Positions 25,601-40,600 of a DNA stretch of 64,000 nt are shown here, one piece after another; the stretch's first letter is position 1; each line of letters begins with the position of its first letter. The stretch comes from Phalacrocorax aristotelis. Lineage: Eukaryota; Chordata; Aves; Suliformes; Phalacrocoracidae. The notes beneath the pieces are model-generated. The model searched no databases and was not told the DNA's origin. It was given only the letters and a program-made list of their open reading frames with translations. A program made the position numbers and the translations under genes. The stretch is from NCBI RefSeq assembly GCF_949628215.1, contig NC_134276.1, forward strand, positions 32,738,226-32,802,225, read 5' to 3'.

Positions 25601-28600
25601 AAGTTAATACACTATGTTTATTTTTGTTCCCTCAATTCTACTCTATCTAATTTTCTGCCTACTCCTGCTTCCCAGACAAATGACTCCAAGAAACAGCAGA
25701 AGCTCTGCCTCGGTCTGCCTCTACACACATAATTATCTCCAAACAAACATTAAAAATACTCCTGAAGAAGCAGGAGATGTTAAGCAGAAGCTCGAGTTAG
25801 CCTTTCACAGTGTCTGACCCATTGAGCAGCACTGAATTATGAATGAACGTGGCTGGCTTTGCATTTTAAGAACACGACGCAACAGAAGGTTCCAACGTAT
25901 GAATTGGAATAATCACATTTCTCAGTGTCACCCACAAGCACAACTTTGTAATTGGAAGAGCTAAACAACTCAGGAACATCTAAAAGATTCCAAATGTTCC
26001 TATGAAGCCTTCATATTTGACTTCTTAAGGAGAGGGAAACAAAGCTGAATTCCATTTTTGCATACTGACAGGAAAACTGGAAAGGAAGTAGATACCAAAC
26101 ACGCAAACAATAAAAGCTTCAATGCAGAGTCATTTTCTCCTACCAAAGCAAAATCTTCATTTTAACGTAATCAAATAATTCCTCAAGCACATTCCGTATA
26201 CACTTGCAGAAAAGCTGTTTTCATGCAAGAACAGTCACAGCTTGAGAAATACTTGTCATTCATGTACTGCACCAATTAAATAGATATCCTGAAGTTTGTC
26301 ATGTTTTGATTTAGAGGTATCTTAAGACATTTAAACCAGCACACAGGTAAAAATGGCAGCCAGGATTTTCAAGAAAAAGGTAGACAGCTCTTATGTACAT
26401 AGAATTTTTCCAAATCAATCACAATCTCACAGTCCAAATTAATCAGGCCAGCTTTTCAGATTCCTATGTTTTGGAAGTCAGGCACAGAGAAAAATGACAT
26501 TCTGAAATACCTGAGCCCTATATAATGCAGCTTACATTGCTCTACCAAAAATGGTGAATGGAAAGGGTCTTTTTCTCCATTTGATGAAGGGTTTTTAGAA
26601 GTCTTAAAGTAGTAAATGATCACAGCTTTATTAGCCTACAAGCACCTCAGAGGTAACACGAATATAAAACAAAAATACCTGGTTGCGCCCAAGGTTGCTG
26701 CGAAAGGCTGTACTTGGGACCTCCTTGAGTGGCCATTGTTTTTAAAGCAGCTACCTAAAACAAGTACAATCAACAAAATTATGTTTCTTTCAGTCAAATT
26801 CACAACAGAGTGGCCAAGTACCAATTGCACATGTCCCTTAGATACTGCAGTGTACGGAACCTCCCCTGCTCGCTCTTTCCTATGCCCTGACTTAAAAACA
26901 CACAGGGGAAGCAGCTTGACAGATACATAATTCAAAATTACAACCATGATCATTTCTTGGAAGTAAAATTCAAAATGAGATTAAATTTACAAAGACACTT
27001 GGGCACCTAAGGATACAAAACCTCAAAAGATATTTATACTTAAGCAGGTTAGTCAAACTCCTCAAATTCCCAGTGAATCGTTAGGATCACTTGGACAATC
27101 TATCAATCTCACTGGTTACCCACCCATATTTTAGGCACGCCACTGTCCCCTCACCCCAGCATGACAGGCACCAGTGAATTCAATACTGTAATCTTCCAAA
27201 TTCTCAAAAACCAGCAGCTGGGGTATTTGTGATGTCCATGCAATGCCGTAGCCCCAGCTTCTGAGATGTCATTCCACTTATTCTCAGTGCATTAGGATCC
27301 ACATCTCACACTTCATTTTCCAGAAGTAACAGATCCTGCTGTGTGGTTTTCTCATGATGCCTAGAAATCCTAAGCTCTAGAGCAGGTGTATTGTAACAAG
27401 ACATCTTTCTTGTTCCTAACCCCTAGAATGCCTAACCCTTCTGACCAACTTTTATCAGGAATTTCTGTCACAAACAGGACTTGGGAGGGAAGTCCTGCTC
27501 AGCAAGCACCTCACCAGTGTAAAATCTACTGAGAACAGAAACTTTTAATTAACACGTCACAGCCATACTCTAAGACCTCCCTCAAGAACACGCATAACCC
27601 AAGATCGTTTTTGAAGGCTCACAAATTCAGTCAAGGTAGGAGTTCCCCTGCAAACAGAAGAAGCTCCTGCCAACTTTCACAGGCCTGTTTCAACTCAATG
27701 AAACATTCATGCTTCTTAATCAAAGAGCGTAAGGGTTGCTTTCAAAAAGCAAACTATGTCACGTTCCTTTAACCCGTTAATCTCAAAAATGCCCAGAAAA
27801 TTGTTGTTGGAACTTAAAGGGAAGCACAACCTTGTAATGGGAAATGCCATCGTCTTCAGCTGATCAGACAGAACTAGCAGCTTCTACACCCAATTTAAGT
27901 ACTAATTCCCTTGTCCTACTGGTATTTCGGTTAGGTTAACGAACATAAAACATGTTTGTACCTTTGTCATGAATTCCTCCAGCTGTTCTATAAACTGTTT
28001 GGTTTGTTGATGAATAAACTGCTCACAAGCCGATTTCAGATGACGATCTACATCTTTCTTAGAGTCGATATAATGCTCTCTGATTTCTGGAGTACCCTTG
28101 AACAGAAGACAACAATTCTCTCGTTTTTATTTGCCAGAGATCACCACCCACTTACATGACCCAATTTTTCTTAATACAGTAAGACTCCGTATTACCTCCA
28201 GTAAGAACTGTATCAAGGCGTTGTTGCTGTTTAGTCTAAAAAATCTTGAAACTGCCTTAGGGTTCAGGATTTTAAATGCTGCATCTGTGAATCAGAAATT
28301 CACTCACGCTGTAAGTCAATGGGATTCAGCTCCAGGAAGTAAAAACTTTAATAATAAACATAAAAAATGGCCTATCATGATTAGGACTGTAACATTAATG
28401 ATTCCACTACCACTAGGTGTGGATGCACAAGTGCACATGCATGGAAGCACACAAAGCTCGATCCACTATTTTTTAATTGCACCTATGGTAAACCTGAATC
28501 TAATAGTTGCAAAGTCTAAACAGATGAATACATTACCTGAACCTAACAAATGACTGATACTAGCTGTAATGCTATCAGCACGCAAATTGTGTGAGCTCTT

Positions 28601-31600
28601 TTCCTTTTGTAACTATATCTACAAGTGAAAGACTTTTACATAAGCTCTGTAGTTAAGCATTTACAAACAATATGCAGAATTTTGCCCACATTGTCTGGGA
28701 AAACCAAGTATCGTTGCATAAAGTAACTTAGAACTGTCACTCTTTCCCTCTGTGATTAATTATTTTAGGTAGGACTAAACAAAATATTGAGGTTGATACA
28801 CACTCATGTTCATGGTCTCTACAGAATTCCCAAGAACGGAAAGCAACGACGTCTGTAATTAAGACAAGATACTGAAATTATTCCTATAGTGTTAGCAGGA
28901 GGTTGTCAACCTGAAATCTAGTCAAATTGGGAAAAAGAAAATTATCACTTCAGTTTCAATATGGCTTATTGCCCTAATGTCATTCATTTATCATCCTACA
29001 CATCCATCTGCTTTTTTTTTCTCATTTCAAAAGCAATTCTGTGCTCCTCTTGCTGTATAAAACAATGTGAGGGAAACAAGACGTAAGAGTTAAAGAAGTG
29101 CCACCAAAGGCATTAAACAAAGAGGGAGTACAAGGTATGTAGGCATGTAGGTTTTGCACTGAACTAAGAATCTGCTCTCCTATGCAGTTAAAGGAGTCCA
29201 CAGAGAAGGATTCATTTTGTTCTCTGAATTATTTCCCAGAAACTTCACTGACTCCAAAAAAAGCCTAAGTTCTTGATTAGAAACCGATGAGCTACTCAGC
29301 ATGGAAGTTACTTCTCCCCGCTGTATACTTCAGTTACACGAACCTTAGCATTTCACTGCTTTAAAAAAACAAATTAGATGGAAGCATGACTTTTACATTA
29401 AGCAGTGTCCCTTTGTCTATAAATCCCAGATTAAATCTTACATCTATGTGCAGAAAGCTTGGCTAAAACACAGTAAAACTCCTATTAGCCATGTAATTTT
29501 CCTTCTACAGCTCATCCCAAATATAAAAGCCCTACTGGCCTGTGCTACACTACATTAGGAATTACACGCAATGTACACCTTTTTAACACCACTGCCACCA
29601 CCCAATATAAAGAAAGTGTTTTCCATTACTTACCACCACCACCTGCAAAGCACTAGCTGGCACAAAAATTTATTCAATTAAATGAAGACTGAGAACAAAC
29701 TTGTGTGTCAGCCAGGACAAGACACCAAAAGGATGTATTTGCCCTTTAACCTCCAGTCAACTAGAAACTACTCAACAGGTCGGAGGTTTCATTGATGTTC
29801 AAATGCAACAGGCGAAATGGTTAGTGTAAGAATTGCTTGCTTCAGAGTTAAACAATAGCATATTAGATGGCAGGAAAGAGAAGTTATTTCTTCAGCTTAC
29901 TCTTCTGGAAGGGAAGGGGAGAAATCTGACATGCTTCCAATTATTTTCCCATTATCTGTATAAACTTGACAAGTGCATGACAGTTCATTTTTGTACTGAA
30001 AAGTTTTTTTCTGCATTCTACAAAGGAACTATAGAACAATTTTAAAAATCATGACCATGGCTACTACTCTTTATTTTCCCTTCCTACAACACACACAGTT
30101 GCTACATAAAATTATTCAACAATACTGCTGATTGAACTTGCAATATAAGAAACCTTTTCCTAAACAATACTTCACAGAACTGTCTAGGAGATCTTAATTT
30201 CTTCTAGACGAGTCAACTATTGTTAAATTCACCCGTTAAACAACAGTAACAAAAGACATTCCTTTAAAGGGTCAGAAAAGGGGAAAGACCTCTCTGTGCA
30301 ACAGAAACGTAGATTATTTAGCTGTTCTTAAAAAGGACTGTATAAATAAGTTAGGTCAGCAGCAAAAAGCAGTCAAATGTATTTCATACAAAGAAAAAAT
30401 AAAGAATGTTAGATACATCTTAAATCGCCCTGAATAAGAGAAAGGTTTTACATTTTTCAGAGAAGATAAGAACAAAGCAAGAGATTAGAACAAGCGAACA
30501 GGTCATTGCAAGTGAACATAAAATAAACCTAGAACTTTTGCCAGCACATTAAGGGAGGATAAACCCATCCCGTTCTGTAACCAGCAACTGTTTAGTACCT
30601 CTAGTTTTCTTAAGGTCCAGGGAAATTTCCTTAATGGTGAAATCAGTGTGGAAAGGAGCGATTTGTTCACGAAGAATCAAAAGGTGTTTTATTAAGAAAA
30701 GCTGTCCATCAACCTGGGTCTACAGCACAAGAGAAAGAACATGCGTTACATGTAAAAAAACCCAATTAAACGAAAAGTTTCAACACCTCCACTTCTATTA
30801 GTTACTTCCTATAATAAAATTAATACTAATAATCTTACTAACAAGCTTTTTCCATTAGTCTGTAGTACCATTAACTACACTCCGGGATCAAGAAATCCCA
30901 CTTCTGTACTGTTCCTAACACATCGCTCTACAGAAGCAGACTTTATTGACCTTTCTTAGAAGAGTTAGATTTCACAGCTATATTACTAAGTGTCCACATT
31001 AGGTACAGGTATCCATTATTTAAAAGATACAAACTTACTCTTCATAAGAGACAGGAATTATTTCACGTCATTCTTATGATTTATAATTAAAAAACATAAG
31101 GTTCTAGAATTTTTTTAATCACTACGATGACTAGAAAAAGCCACACAGATAATCAAGGTTATTACAGAAACATTAATGGTGCCACTGTACAAAGGTCTTA
31201 CGAAGCATTTTTCTCATCTCATTAAATGCAAAGCAAAGATACAAAGAATAAAACAAGGCCATGTTCATACCACCAAGGCGATCAGTTTTGCACTGCTTGT
31301 TATTTTAGCTATGTGCTCTATACTGCATGCTGCTTTTAATCTTTGAATTTCATGGCTCATTGAGGTAAATGGAACAGGACCCAAGAATTCAAATTGCTAT
31401 TGCAAGCTGGAAAGGAACTTTCCTTGATATAGTATTAGATAAAATACTAAAGAAGAAATTCGTTTTAAATCTGCAGTTTTATCAAATAGAAATGTTTAGT
31501 AAAAATAAATGGTGGCAGGGTTTCTTGATTTTTATTTTGTTCTTATGCACAATTTCACCAGATAATGTTAAATTAACACACATTAAGAACCAAGTGGAAC

Positions 31601-34600
31601 AGACGGAAGTCCTTGCCTAACCTAACTAGGGCTCACTGCAGGATCAGTTTCGTTCTCTGCAATACTTTAAGTCAATGCTGACCCATTACACAGTGCTGGA
31701 ATGGATAATTAACTGTAGAACTCTGAAATCATTACATAGTTAAGACCAGTTGTTCTTGGGGTACCCAGCCCCTTGAGCTGGAAGACAGGGATGGGAAGCA
31801 AAATGAAGCCCCCATAAACCAAGGGGAAATGGTTAGTGACCTGCTACACCACTTAAACACTCACACGTCTATGGGGCTGGATGGGATCCACCCAAGCGTA
31901 CTGAGGGCACTGGCAGAAGTGCTCACCAAGCCACTCTCCATTTAACAGCAGTCCTGGCTAACTGGGGAGGTCCCAGATGACTGGAGGCTTGCCAATGTGA
32001 TGCTCATCTACAAGAAGGGCCAGAAGGAAGATCAAGGGAACTAGAGCCGGTCAGCCTGACCTTGGTGCTAGGGAAGGTTATGGAGCGGTTCATCCTGAGT
32101 GCACTCACCAGGCAAATGCAGGAGAAGCAGGGGATCAGGCCCAGCCAGCATGGGTTCATGAGAGGCAGGTCCTGCCTGACCAGCCTGATCTCCTTCTATG
32201 ACCAGGTGACCCACCTAGTGGATGAGGGAAAGGCTGTGGATGTTGTCTACACCTGGACTTCAGCAAAGCCTTTGACACTGTCTCCCACAGCATCCCGCTA
32301 GAGAAACTGGCAGCTCATGGCTTGGACGCATGCACTCTTTGCTGGGTAAAAAACTGGCTGGATTGCCAAGCCCAGAGAGTTGCAGCAAACAGAGCTAAAA
32401 TCCAGTTGGTGGCCGGTCATGAGCGGGGTTCCACAGGGCTCAGTTCTGGGGCCAGTTCTGTTCCATATCTTTTATCAACTATCTGGATGAGGGGATTGAG
32501 TTCACCCTCAGTAAGTCTGCAGATGACACCAAGTTGGGAAGGAGTGTTGATTGCTCGAGGGTAGGAAGGCTCTGCAGAGGGATCTAGATAGGCTGGATTG
32601 ATGGGCCAAGGCCAACTGTATGAGGTTTAACAAGGTCAAGTGCCAGGTCTTGTACTTGGGTCACAACAACCCCATGCAACGCTACAGGCTTGGGGAAGAG
32701 TGGCTGGAAAGCTGCCCAGCAGAGAAGGACCTGGGGGTGCTGGCTGACAGCCGGCTGAACATGAGCCAGCAGTGTGCCCAGGTGGCCAGGAAGGCCAACT
32801 GCATCCTGGCTTGTATCGGGAATAGCGTGGCCAGCAGGAGTAGGGAGGTGATTGTGCCCCTGTACTCAGCACTGGTGAGGCCGCACCTCAAGTAGTGTGC
32901 AGTTTTGGGCCCCTCACTATAAGACAGACCTCAACTTGCTGGAGCGTGTCCAGAGAAGGGCAATGAAGCTGGTGAAGGGTCTGCAGAGCAAGTCTCATGA
33001 GGAGAGGTTGAAGGAACTGGGGTTGTTTAGTCTGCAAAAGAGGAGGCTGAGGGGAGATCTTATTCTCTACAACTACCTGAAATGAGGTTGTAGTGAGGTG
33101 GGTGTTGGTCTCTTTTCCCAAGTAACTAGCGATAGGACAAGAGGGAATGGCCCCAGGTTGCCCCAAGGGAGGTTTAGATTGGGTATTAGGAAAAATCTCT
33201 TTAATCAGGCATTGGAACAGGCTGCACAGGCCGGTGGTTGAGTCATCATCCTTGGAGGTATTTAAAAGTCATGTAGATGCAGTGCTTAGGGACAGGATTT
33301 AGTGGTGGACTTGGCAGTGCTGGGTTAACAGTTAGACTCAATGACCTTAAAGGTCCTTTCCAACCTAAATGATTCTATACGAAATAGTTATCTGCTCAAG
33401 CTAGAAGGAAACACGGTTTGAATTTCTTTTTAAAGATACTACACTTAACGGATACTTACAGTCAAAAGAAAGACTTTAAAACAGTTTTTTTTTCATTACG
33501 AAATATCTACTGCTTATAGAAATCAAAAAATTCTAGCCTACGAAGACTTCCGGGTTTTTTTGTTGTTGTTTTGTTTTAAATTCAATTCCTGGCTGTTACG
33601 AATTAGCAAAACACTACAGCATTTGTATTAAAGGAACTGCAACAGGAAAAAGGAATGTTTACTCCAACTACTTGAAGTAACACTTTAAGGTTAAAATGAC
33701 TTGATGAAACTGCATGGAATTCTGAGTAACACATCAGATCAAACCTTTTGATTACAGACAGTTCTGAGTGGAGAGTACTTAATAACTCTTCCCAGTGAAT
33801 ACTTAGAATTTTGAAAATTCAAACAATGGATGCAGAGAAAAAAAGAGTAACAGGCAATGAAAACAAATATAGGGAGCAAAGACTTCTAGCAGCATTTTTC
33901 TTTAGGTATCACTTGATTGAATTCACATGAGCTAGAGCAGCCTGTAAACACGATTGCTACGATTTGTATTCCACCTTTTCAGAGAGGCTAGCGTGTGAAT
34001 CATTATCTTTGCTTTACAATACATTAACTGTAACTAAAAGCTGGCAAATCCATCAGGTCTCTGGGGGCAGAGAAACATGCTTTCACTGAGATTTCAGTAG
34101 GATTCTGAACAACTGCTTCATGGCTGGAGATACGGCGGGGGGGTGGGGACGAAATCATACCCAAAGCACAGGTTCTGACCTTGTTTTTGCTGATAGAATC
34201 AGCAGCTCCCAGCAGCGAGTGGATGCAGGCAGATAAGGCCTCTTGCGATAATCCCTGAAACACTGCCCTCTGCAGGGAAGACGAAATCAGACCAAAAAAA
34301 CGTGTTAACAAAGCTTAAGCAGAATTTAAGAGTTGTAGCTTGTGCAGGATGTGCTTGCCAGCACACAGAACTCTAGGCTGGTTAGCTGCAAACGTGTCAT
34401 CTAAACGCACTAAGACACGATTGAGCTTTCATACATAAAAGTTTGCTACGGCACTTAGACTGGATACAGGTACACATCCAAGCGTGCCCTGTTCACCTCC
34501 TGGCTCTGATTTTGCCCCTGGGTAGTGACACCTAATGCATTCGGAGCTAACGGCTTGAACCATGCTTGTTGGGTAACCTGACTAGACACTTCACGTGTCA

Positions 34601-37600
34601 GGGTAACTACCTCTGTGTGCAATTTATACTTGCAACAGACATGAGATCATTCCAGTGAGCTTAACCTCAGGCAAACTCAAATTACCTCACTTTTGCACCA
34701 GGTTAATAAACAAACATGACAGCTGCCATGGCCCAGGTGACACAGAGTAACTCGATCATACAGCTGAGCTAGGCATAGGAGCACAGCTTGCCTCCACCAG
34801 CACTCCAATGTAGTACATGACAGCCCTGAATGCCCTAAGATTTGCCAGTGCCACTTCATTCATGTCTTCTCCTATCTACCGAGTGCATGCAAGGCATACC
34901 GGTTCTGCTAGAATATCTCAGTGAAAAAATAAATCACTGTGCAGACACACTATAAATAAGCCTTGCAAACAACACAAAAACGACCTCATCTCCAAAGGTT
35001 GAGCTGAAAACAAGGGCAAATACTCATTTATCTTTAATGAGATTGATATATTAAGCAATAAAGTATTAATATTTTTCAGCTTCTTTTTAAGAAATAACAT
35101 CTTGGTAGCAGTTTCACATAACACAAAGATATTTTTGAAATGCATTAAATAAAGATACAACACGTACAGAAAAGCAAAAACACTCACATTATGTTTCTCA
35201 GAGACTTATTAGCCTTCTATGCTATTAGGTGACAGACGTAAATCAGACTCTAAAGGGCAAGTCTCAAAATACTTGTGAAGTAAACACCGCTTTTGTTTGT
35301 TAGACAAAGATTCCTACTGTCTTAAACTTTGGAAACGTCTCCCGCATTTTGGAAGGTGAAAAGATGTGCCACAAAACATTTTTGAGCACATTTCCAAAAT
35401 GTAGATGTAGTAGAGTCAGCATTTTTAAGTCCAGAAACATCACCTTGTCTGATGTCCTGCAAAGGACAGAGCAAGAAACACATTCTCCCAGTAGTTTCAG
35501 CAATAAGATCATTCTCTATAATCAACCCAGAACTTTCTATTCTTTTGTGTCCTATTCACACCTCAACTTTGGTGCAATAAGTATCTTGAGCATCAGACAC
35601 TGAAGTATTTCTATAATAGCAAAAACAATAGACGTACAAACCAGTGCCTCTTTTCTAATTCTACAAATACAAAATTGTCTTGGAAATTATGATCTAAATT
35701 TGTCAGTTCACTTGTTTTACATAAAGATAGCAGCAAAAAGAACAAGAGATAACAGAGGTCAGTAATTGTCCATTCCTAATTTACATTACAATATTTAGAC
35801 ATGGTGCTACACAATTCTAGCTTCACTTAAAAAAATTAGATAAAGAAATTTTTGCATACGTCTATACATCTGTACAGTTTGGAGAGACACACTAGAGTCC
35901 TTCTGACAGTAGGATACCACATTCCATGCAGATCTGCTGGTGAAATCGTTGTCTGGTGCCTGGGATTAAGGGATTCTGCTGAACCTGTTTAAAAGTAAAA
36001 TACACACATGAAAAAGTTGCCCATCTGCCCTTTTGACTGAAGGAGACTGCAGTATCGACTGCCTTTATACTGACTCCGCAGTGATAAGACACATTTTATT
36101 GCACCCAAACATATTAGGTTTTTGTCTTCCTGCTGAGCAGGTGAGTACTAGATTTCCGATGTGTACAGAGCGCATGGCTGTGAGACATGAGTTGGCTTTC
36201 AGGGATGGCCCAGCTCGACCTTTTTTAAAGAGTTTAGTTTTACAAGCATGTCTCCAATGAAAATCCCACCCCCGCACTTAGCTCAACAGCTGAAATGATC
36301 AAACAATTACTGGGAAAAAAGCATACAAGAAAAAAAAATGGTCAAGATCAGGGAACTACAAGAGATACTCAGAAAAAAAAAAAGACAACCAAAAACAGGA
36401 AAAAAACATTCCATCACTTTTACTTCTTCAATGCTTTCCTTCTTTGTTTTCTGCTGAGGATAATCCTACATGGATTAAACAGTTGCAGAAAGTGTAGGGT
36501 TTAAACATCATGTTAATAACCACAAAAATAATGGTAAAACCAGTTTTGTCATGAGGAGGTTGTATTCATAAAAAAGTATTCATAAAAAAGGTTACCTCCT
36601 GGGTAACCTTTGTAATTCTGTACACTCAAAATGGATTTTCACAGCACCTGATGGACAGAAGTCTTGTATTATTTTCATTTTGTCCTTAAATCCTAGGAAA
36701 CAGCTGAGACAATAGCATCAGGACTCTGATTCCAATTAGCACTCAAGAAAAAGTAAAATTTTTAGGTTTTACCTAATGATGGAATTAGCACTTGTGATGT
36801 GTTTATGTCATCAGTGCAGGAATTGTCTAAAATAATTCAGCAATATCTTCTACCTTTCGCAACAATAAATGTATTGTCACAGTAACTAGAAGGCCTGTAA
36901 GACCTCAGCTGTCAGTTTGAGGTTCCTAGGCTATTTATTAGTCACTTCAGCTACTCCTGTGGGCACTGATAATGGGGGAGACACACCTTTGAAGGGCAAA
37001 TAATCCCAATTATCTCAGACACTTATCTTCAAATTACACCATATAGGTTCCTTCCACCTCCTGAATGCAGGTGGGATTTACAGGACTTGTGAACGCCACA
37101 CACCTGGCTAGAAGCAAGATGAACTCCACTCTCAACAGGATTTGCTGAGTCCAGCTAGAAACAGCCAGAAAGACCTTTGCAGGCCTTGCAAGCTGAAAGC
37201 AAGAAACTACCAGGTAATCAAAAAGAATAGGAGAAACAACTGACAAAGAGCTGAGAAAGGTGCTGTTGGGAAAAATAACACTGTACCATTCTCTGAACAA
37301 TGATAAAATAAAGGGAAAAGTCTATATGGATCTTAGACAAAAATTTAAAGGGTTGTAACACTCAAATGACTGGCATCAAAAAGAGCCACATTTCATGGAA
37401 TTTGCTTCCAGTTCACTGTAATTTACAGGCACATGGGTCACATATTTAAAGAGTCAAAGACTATATTCTGAATTATTGTAAAGAGCTAAAATTACTAACT
37501 GGTTTCAGTAAGTGGAAAGGCATTCAAAGGAAGAAGTTGCCTTCTCAGGTAAAGGCACACACACAAGACACTCCTAGATGCTCAAAGCATTCATTTAAGA

Positions 37601-40600
37601 GACATGCCTGACACACCAAACCACCTTTCCCATCTTGGCACAGCTAACAAACAGAAGCATCCTTAAGTATACATCCTGATGGCAGAGCTACTTTGCAGTA
37701 GAGAATATAGAAGCTCAGTTTTATACAAAGTACTGTAGGTGCTGTCAGGTACAAAAGCAGTTGCTTCACAAAATGCATTTGCACTGGAATCAAAGAAATG
37801 CCACCAAAAGAAAAAGATTAAGTTGTTTCACATTCCAAAAAACCCCAAGTTATTAAGAATCCTAATACAAAGTTCACCTAGCAAAATCTCTTATTAATTT
37901 CTCTTATGAAATCTCTCTAGGAAAATAACCCTTTAGATACATGGAAGTTTCTCACTGATAGTTCAAGTTAAGCTCATGGTCTCCACAAGCTTTATGCATT
38001 TATTTAACAACATGAAATATATTTCATACCAGATTTAACTAAGCTGCAAGAGTCAGGATCTTCTAGCCGGACATCTGAAAACGAAGCTTCAGATGGCAGC
38101 TTCTTCTGTTCCTCTTTTAAACTCTGTGCAATTTGCTGCAGAGGAAGATATACCACATTATTTTAATTCTTTTTTTTTTCCTCCGTAATTTAAGCAGCGT
38201 TATGCTGCTTTGATTACTATAGAGAAAAGTATACTAAATTGCAAAAGGAGTCAGCTACACTCAGCTCCCAGTGTTTCAAAGACATTAAAAGAGATAAAAA
38301 CAGATGCTTCCACAACAGTAGCAGAAACATTTCAATAAATAAATCAAACTAAGATTCACAAGTATCACAGATCTGTGTAAAGCACTGTTCTTCCAAGTTT
38401 GCCTGTTTCTACTGTTCTCTAAGCAATAACCAGTGAAGTCACCTAGAAAGAGAAGCTCAAAATAGGGGAACCCAGTTCAACACTCACTTGGATTTTATAA
38501 AGGTAACTTCTGTGATGGCTTTACTCCTGATATCTGCAGATGGCCCCAAAGTACTCTCTAGTTTATTCCCTGCAGGAGTTCAAGAAAAAGCTTTCCCCTA
38601 ACATTACTCAACACTTCCATATTTCAAGCTTTTTCACTACTTGGTCTGCTCAAAGCAATGAGAGGCAGCAAGAACAGGCAAAGAACTGCATTAATATTTG
38701 AGCAGAACAGCAGAAGAAATATTTCTGCCCTGCGCTTTTAACATTTTAATAATTCATTTACTCAGACAGAAGGTCTCTCTAAATAGCAAGGTTTTGAGGT
38801 TTAAAAGCATCAAGTAGCAAAATGAATCTCAAACCAGGCAAAAACTGGAGTCCTACAAGGACACATGAAGAACAGGATCATTTCTTGGTTCAGAATGAAC
38901 TGTAAAACTCACTTTCTTCTTGTTCCTAACTGAACGGCCATAGGACTCTAGCTAGAAAATAAGGCCCTGTGTAGTCTAAGTATCTGTATTGCTTGCCTAA
39001 AAAAGTTATAGCTAACATTAAAAAGTTCTCACAATCATTTTTTTATGCAGTTCTAGTCACACCATTTTAGAAAAAAAACACCAAACCAAACACAACCTGC
39101 AATCTTAACAGTTACACTAGTAAAACTTCTGATCACTAGTTGTTCTGAAGAGAGGGATCCCATTCGGCTACGTTTTGAGTGGTGGGCTTCTCAATTGCTA
39201 TTTTTGCTTTTTCTTCAAAAGCTTATTAGTCCTTAAGCTTTCAGCATAAAAGGCGAGTAATCTACAAACTCACTAGCTTCAGGATTTGTAAATGCTTTCC
39301 TAAAAATCTATTAATGTCCCTTCTAATCACCAAAGAATAAACTAATATAATAAAAGCTCTTGACATGTAAAAAGACAAGGTTATAGCAACCTGAGGTCAG
39401 TACTAAGAAGTTTCTTGCAGTGTTTGTCTGTTTACAGGCAAGAATGGAACACAATAAGGTACAGTCAATACAATGTTAGTTTCTTCCAGCCCTCAGCAAG
39501 ATATATATATATATAGCTATAAAGCTGCTCCATTTTATGTGAGTAATGCTCTGACTCTGAAGTCAAACAACAGCTTCTCTACCAAGTGGTCAGCTGCAAG
39601 TAAGTCCTACAATTCTCTAAGCACCACCAGCTGTTCTGGTAGATAGATGGAAAGCAGAATAGAGCAATAAAATCTGGATCTTCCCAGTCCATGTCAGAAC
39701 TGCCATTCTGAATCAGCTCAATCCTTTGACAGCTTGGGCCTTTCATTTTAAAGTGAACGGCAACAGTTATTTTGGGGGGCGGGGGGGCGGGGAATCTTTA
39801 TTGTGCTTGATCCCTTCCATGCAATGCCACCTTTCAGTTGCATATCAAACACAGTTTGCTTTAGTCAAAAACTAATTTAAAGTCTTTCATCAGCCACTTT
39901 TTTCTATGAGTAGTTTTATTCATCAATTCATTCATCAATATAGTATTAACCTTTTATAATAAGTAGAATTAGTTTGATTCTTTTTAACAGTAACATTGAC
40001 TCAAAGGGCTTGGAACAACTACAAAAACAACTAATACTGATAAGAACTTGCAAAAGGCTACTGGAAACCATTGCTGACATGTTAAATTATCTGAAGGTAC
40101 AAGCAAGTCGCCCCTCACACTGCCTGTGCATAGTGTACACACATGCATACCAAACACTAGTTAACAAGTAATTTTGAAAACAAACTTGCAGCTAACTGTG
40201 CCTAATGCTTCTCTTCAATGCCAGCTCGACTAGAAAATACACTGGATAATACCTACTACTTATGAAAGTAAAAAAAATTTTACTGTTACGAGAGAAAATT
40301 TAGAAGCTTCAAGTTTTATCTAACTGTTAACTGTGAGAACTATCACCAGTTTACCGAGTTTGACATCTAGTTTAGGGTCATAATTTAATCAGCAGGTGCC
40401 AACTTGATGGTGCCAGTAATCATAAATACACCTAAGAACTGGAAAACCCCATCTGCAAAGCACTATACTGCACAACTGTATATACTGCGTATAAAACCAA
40501 AAACAATCAAGGACAATAATAAAAGCTGATGCTATACCTCCATCATTTCCAGCTTGTCAGGATATGCAAGATCGCCCGGAGCAGGCTTGTAGCCTGTGAT

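Noticed and set aside
28098-28553. 151-residue open frame on +
   Set aside because: Overlaps COG3 exon 18 in antisense and has no domain of its own.
32062-33085. Open frames that look like reverse-transcriptase fragments, as genes
   Set aside because: They are broken pieces of a 5'-truncated CR1 element. The same applies to 54942-56022.
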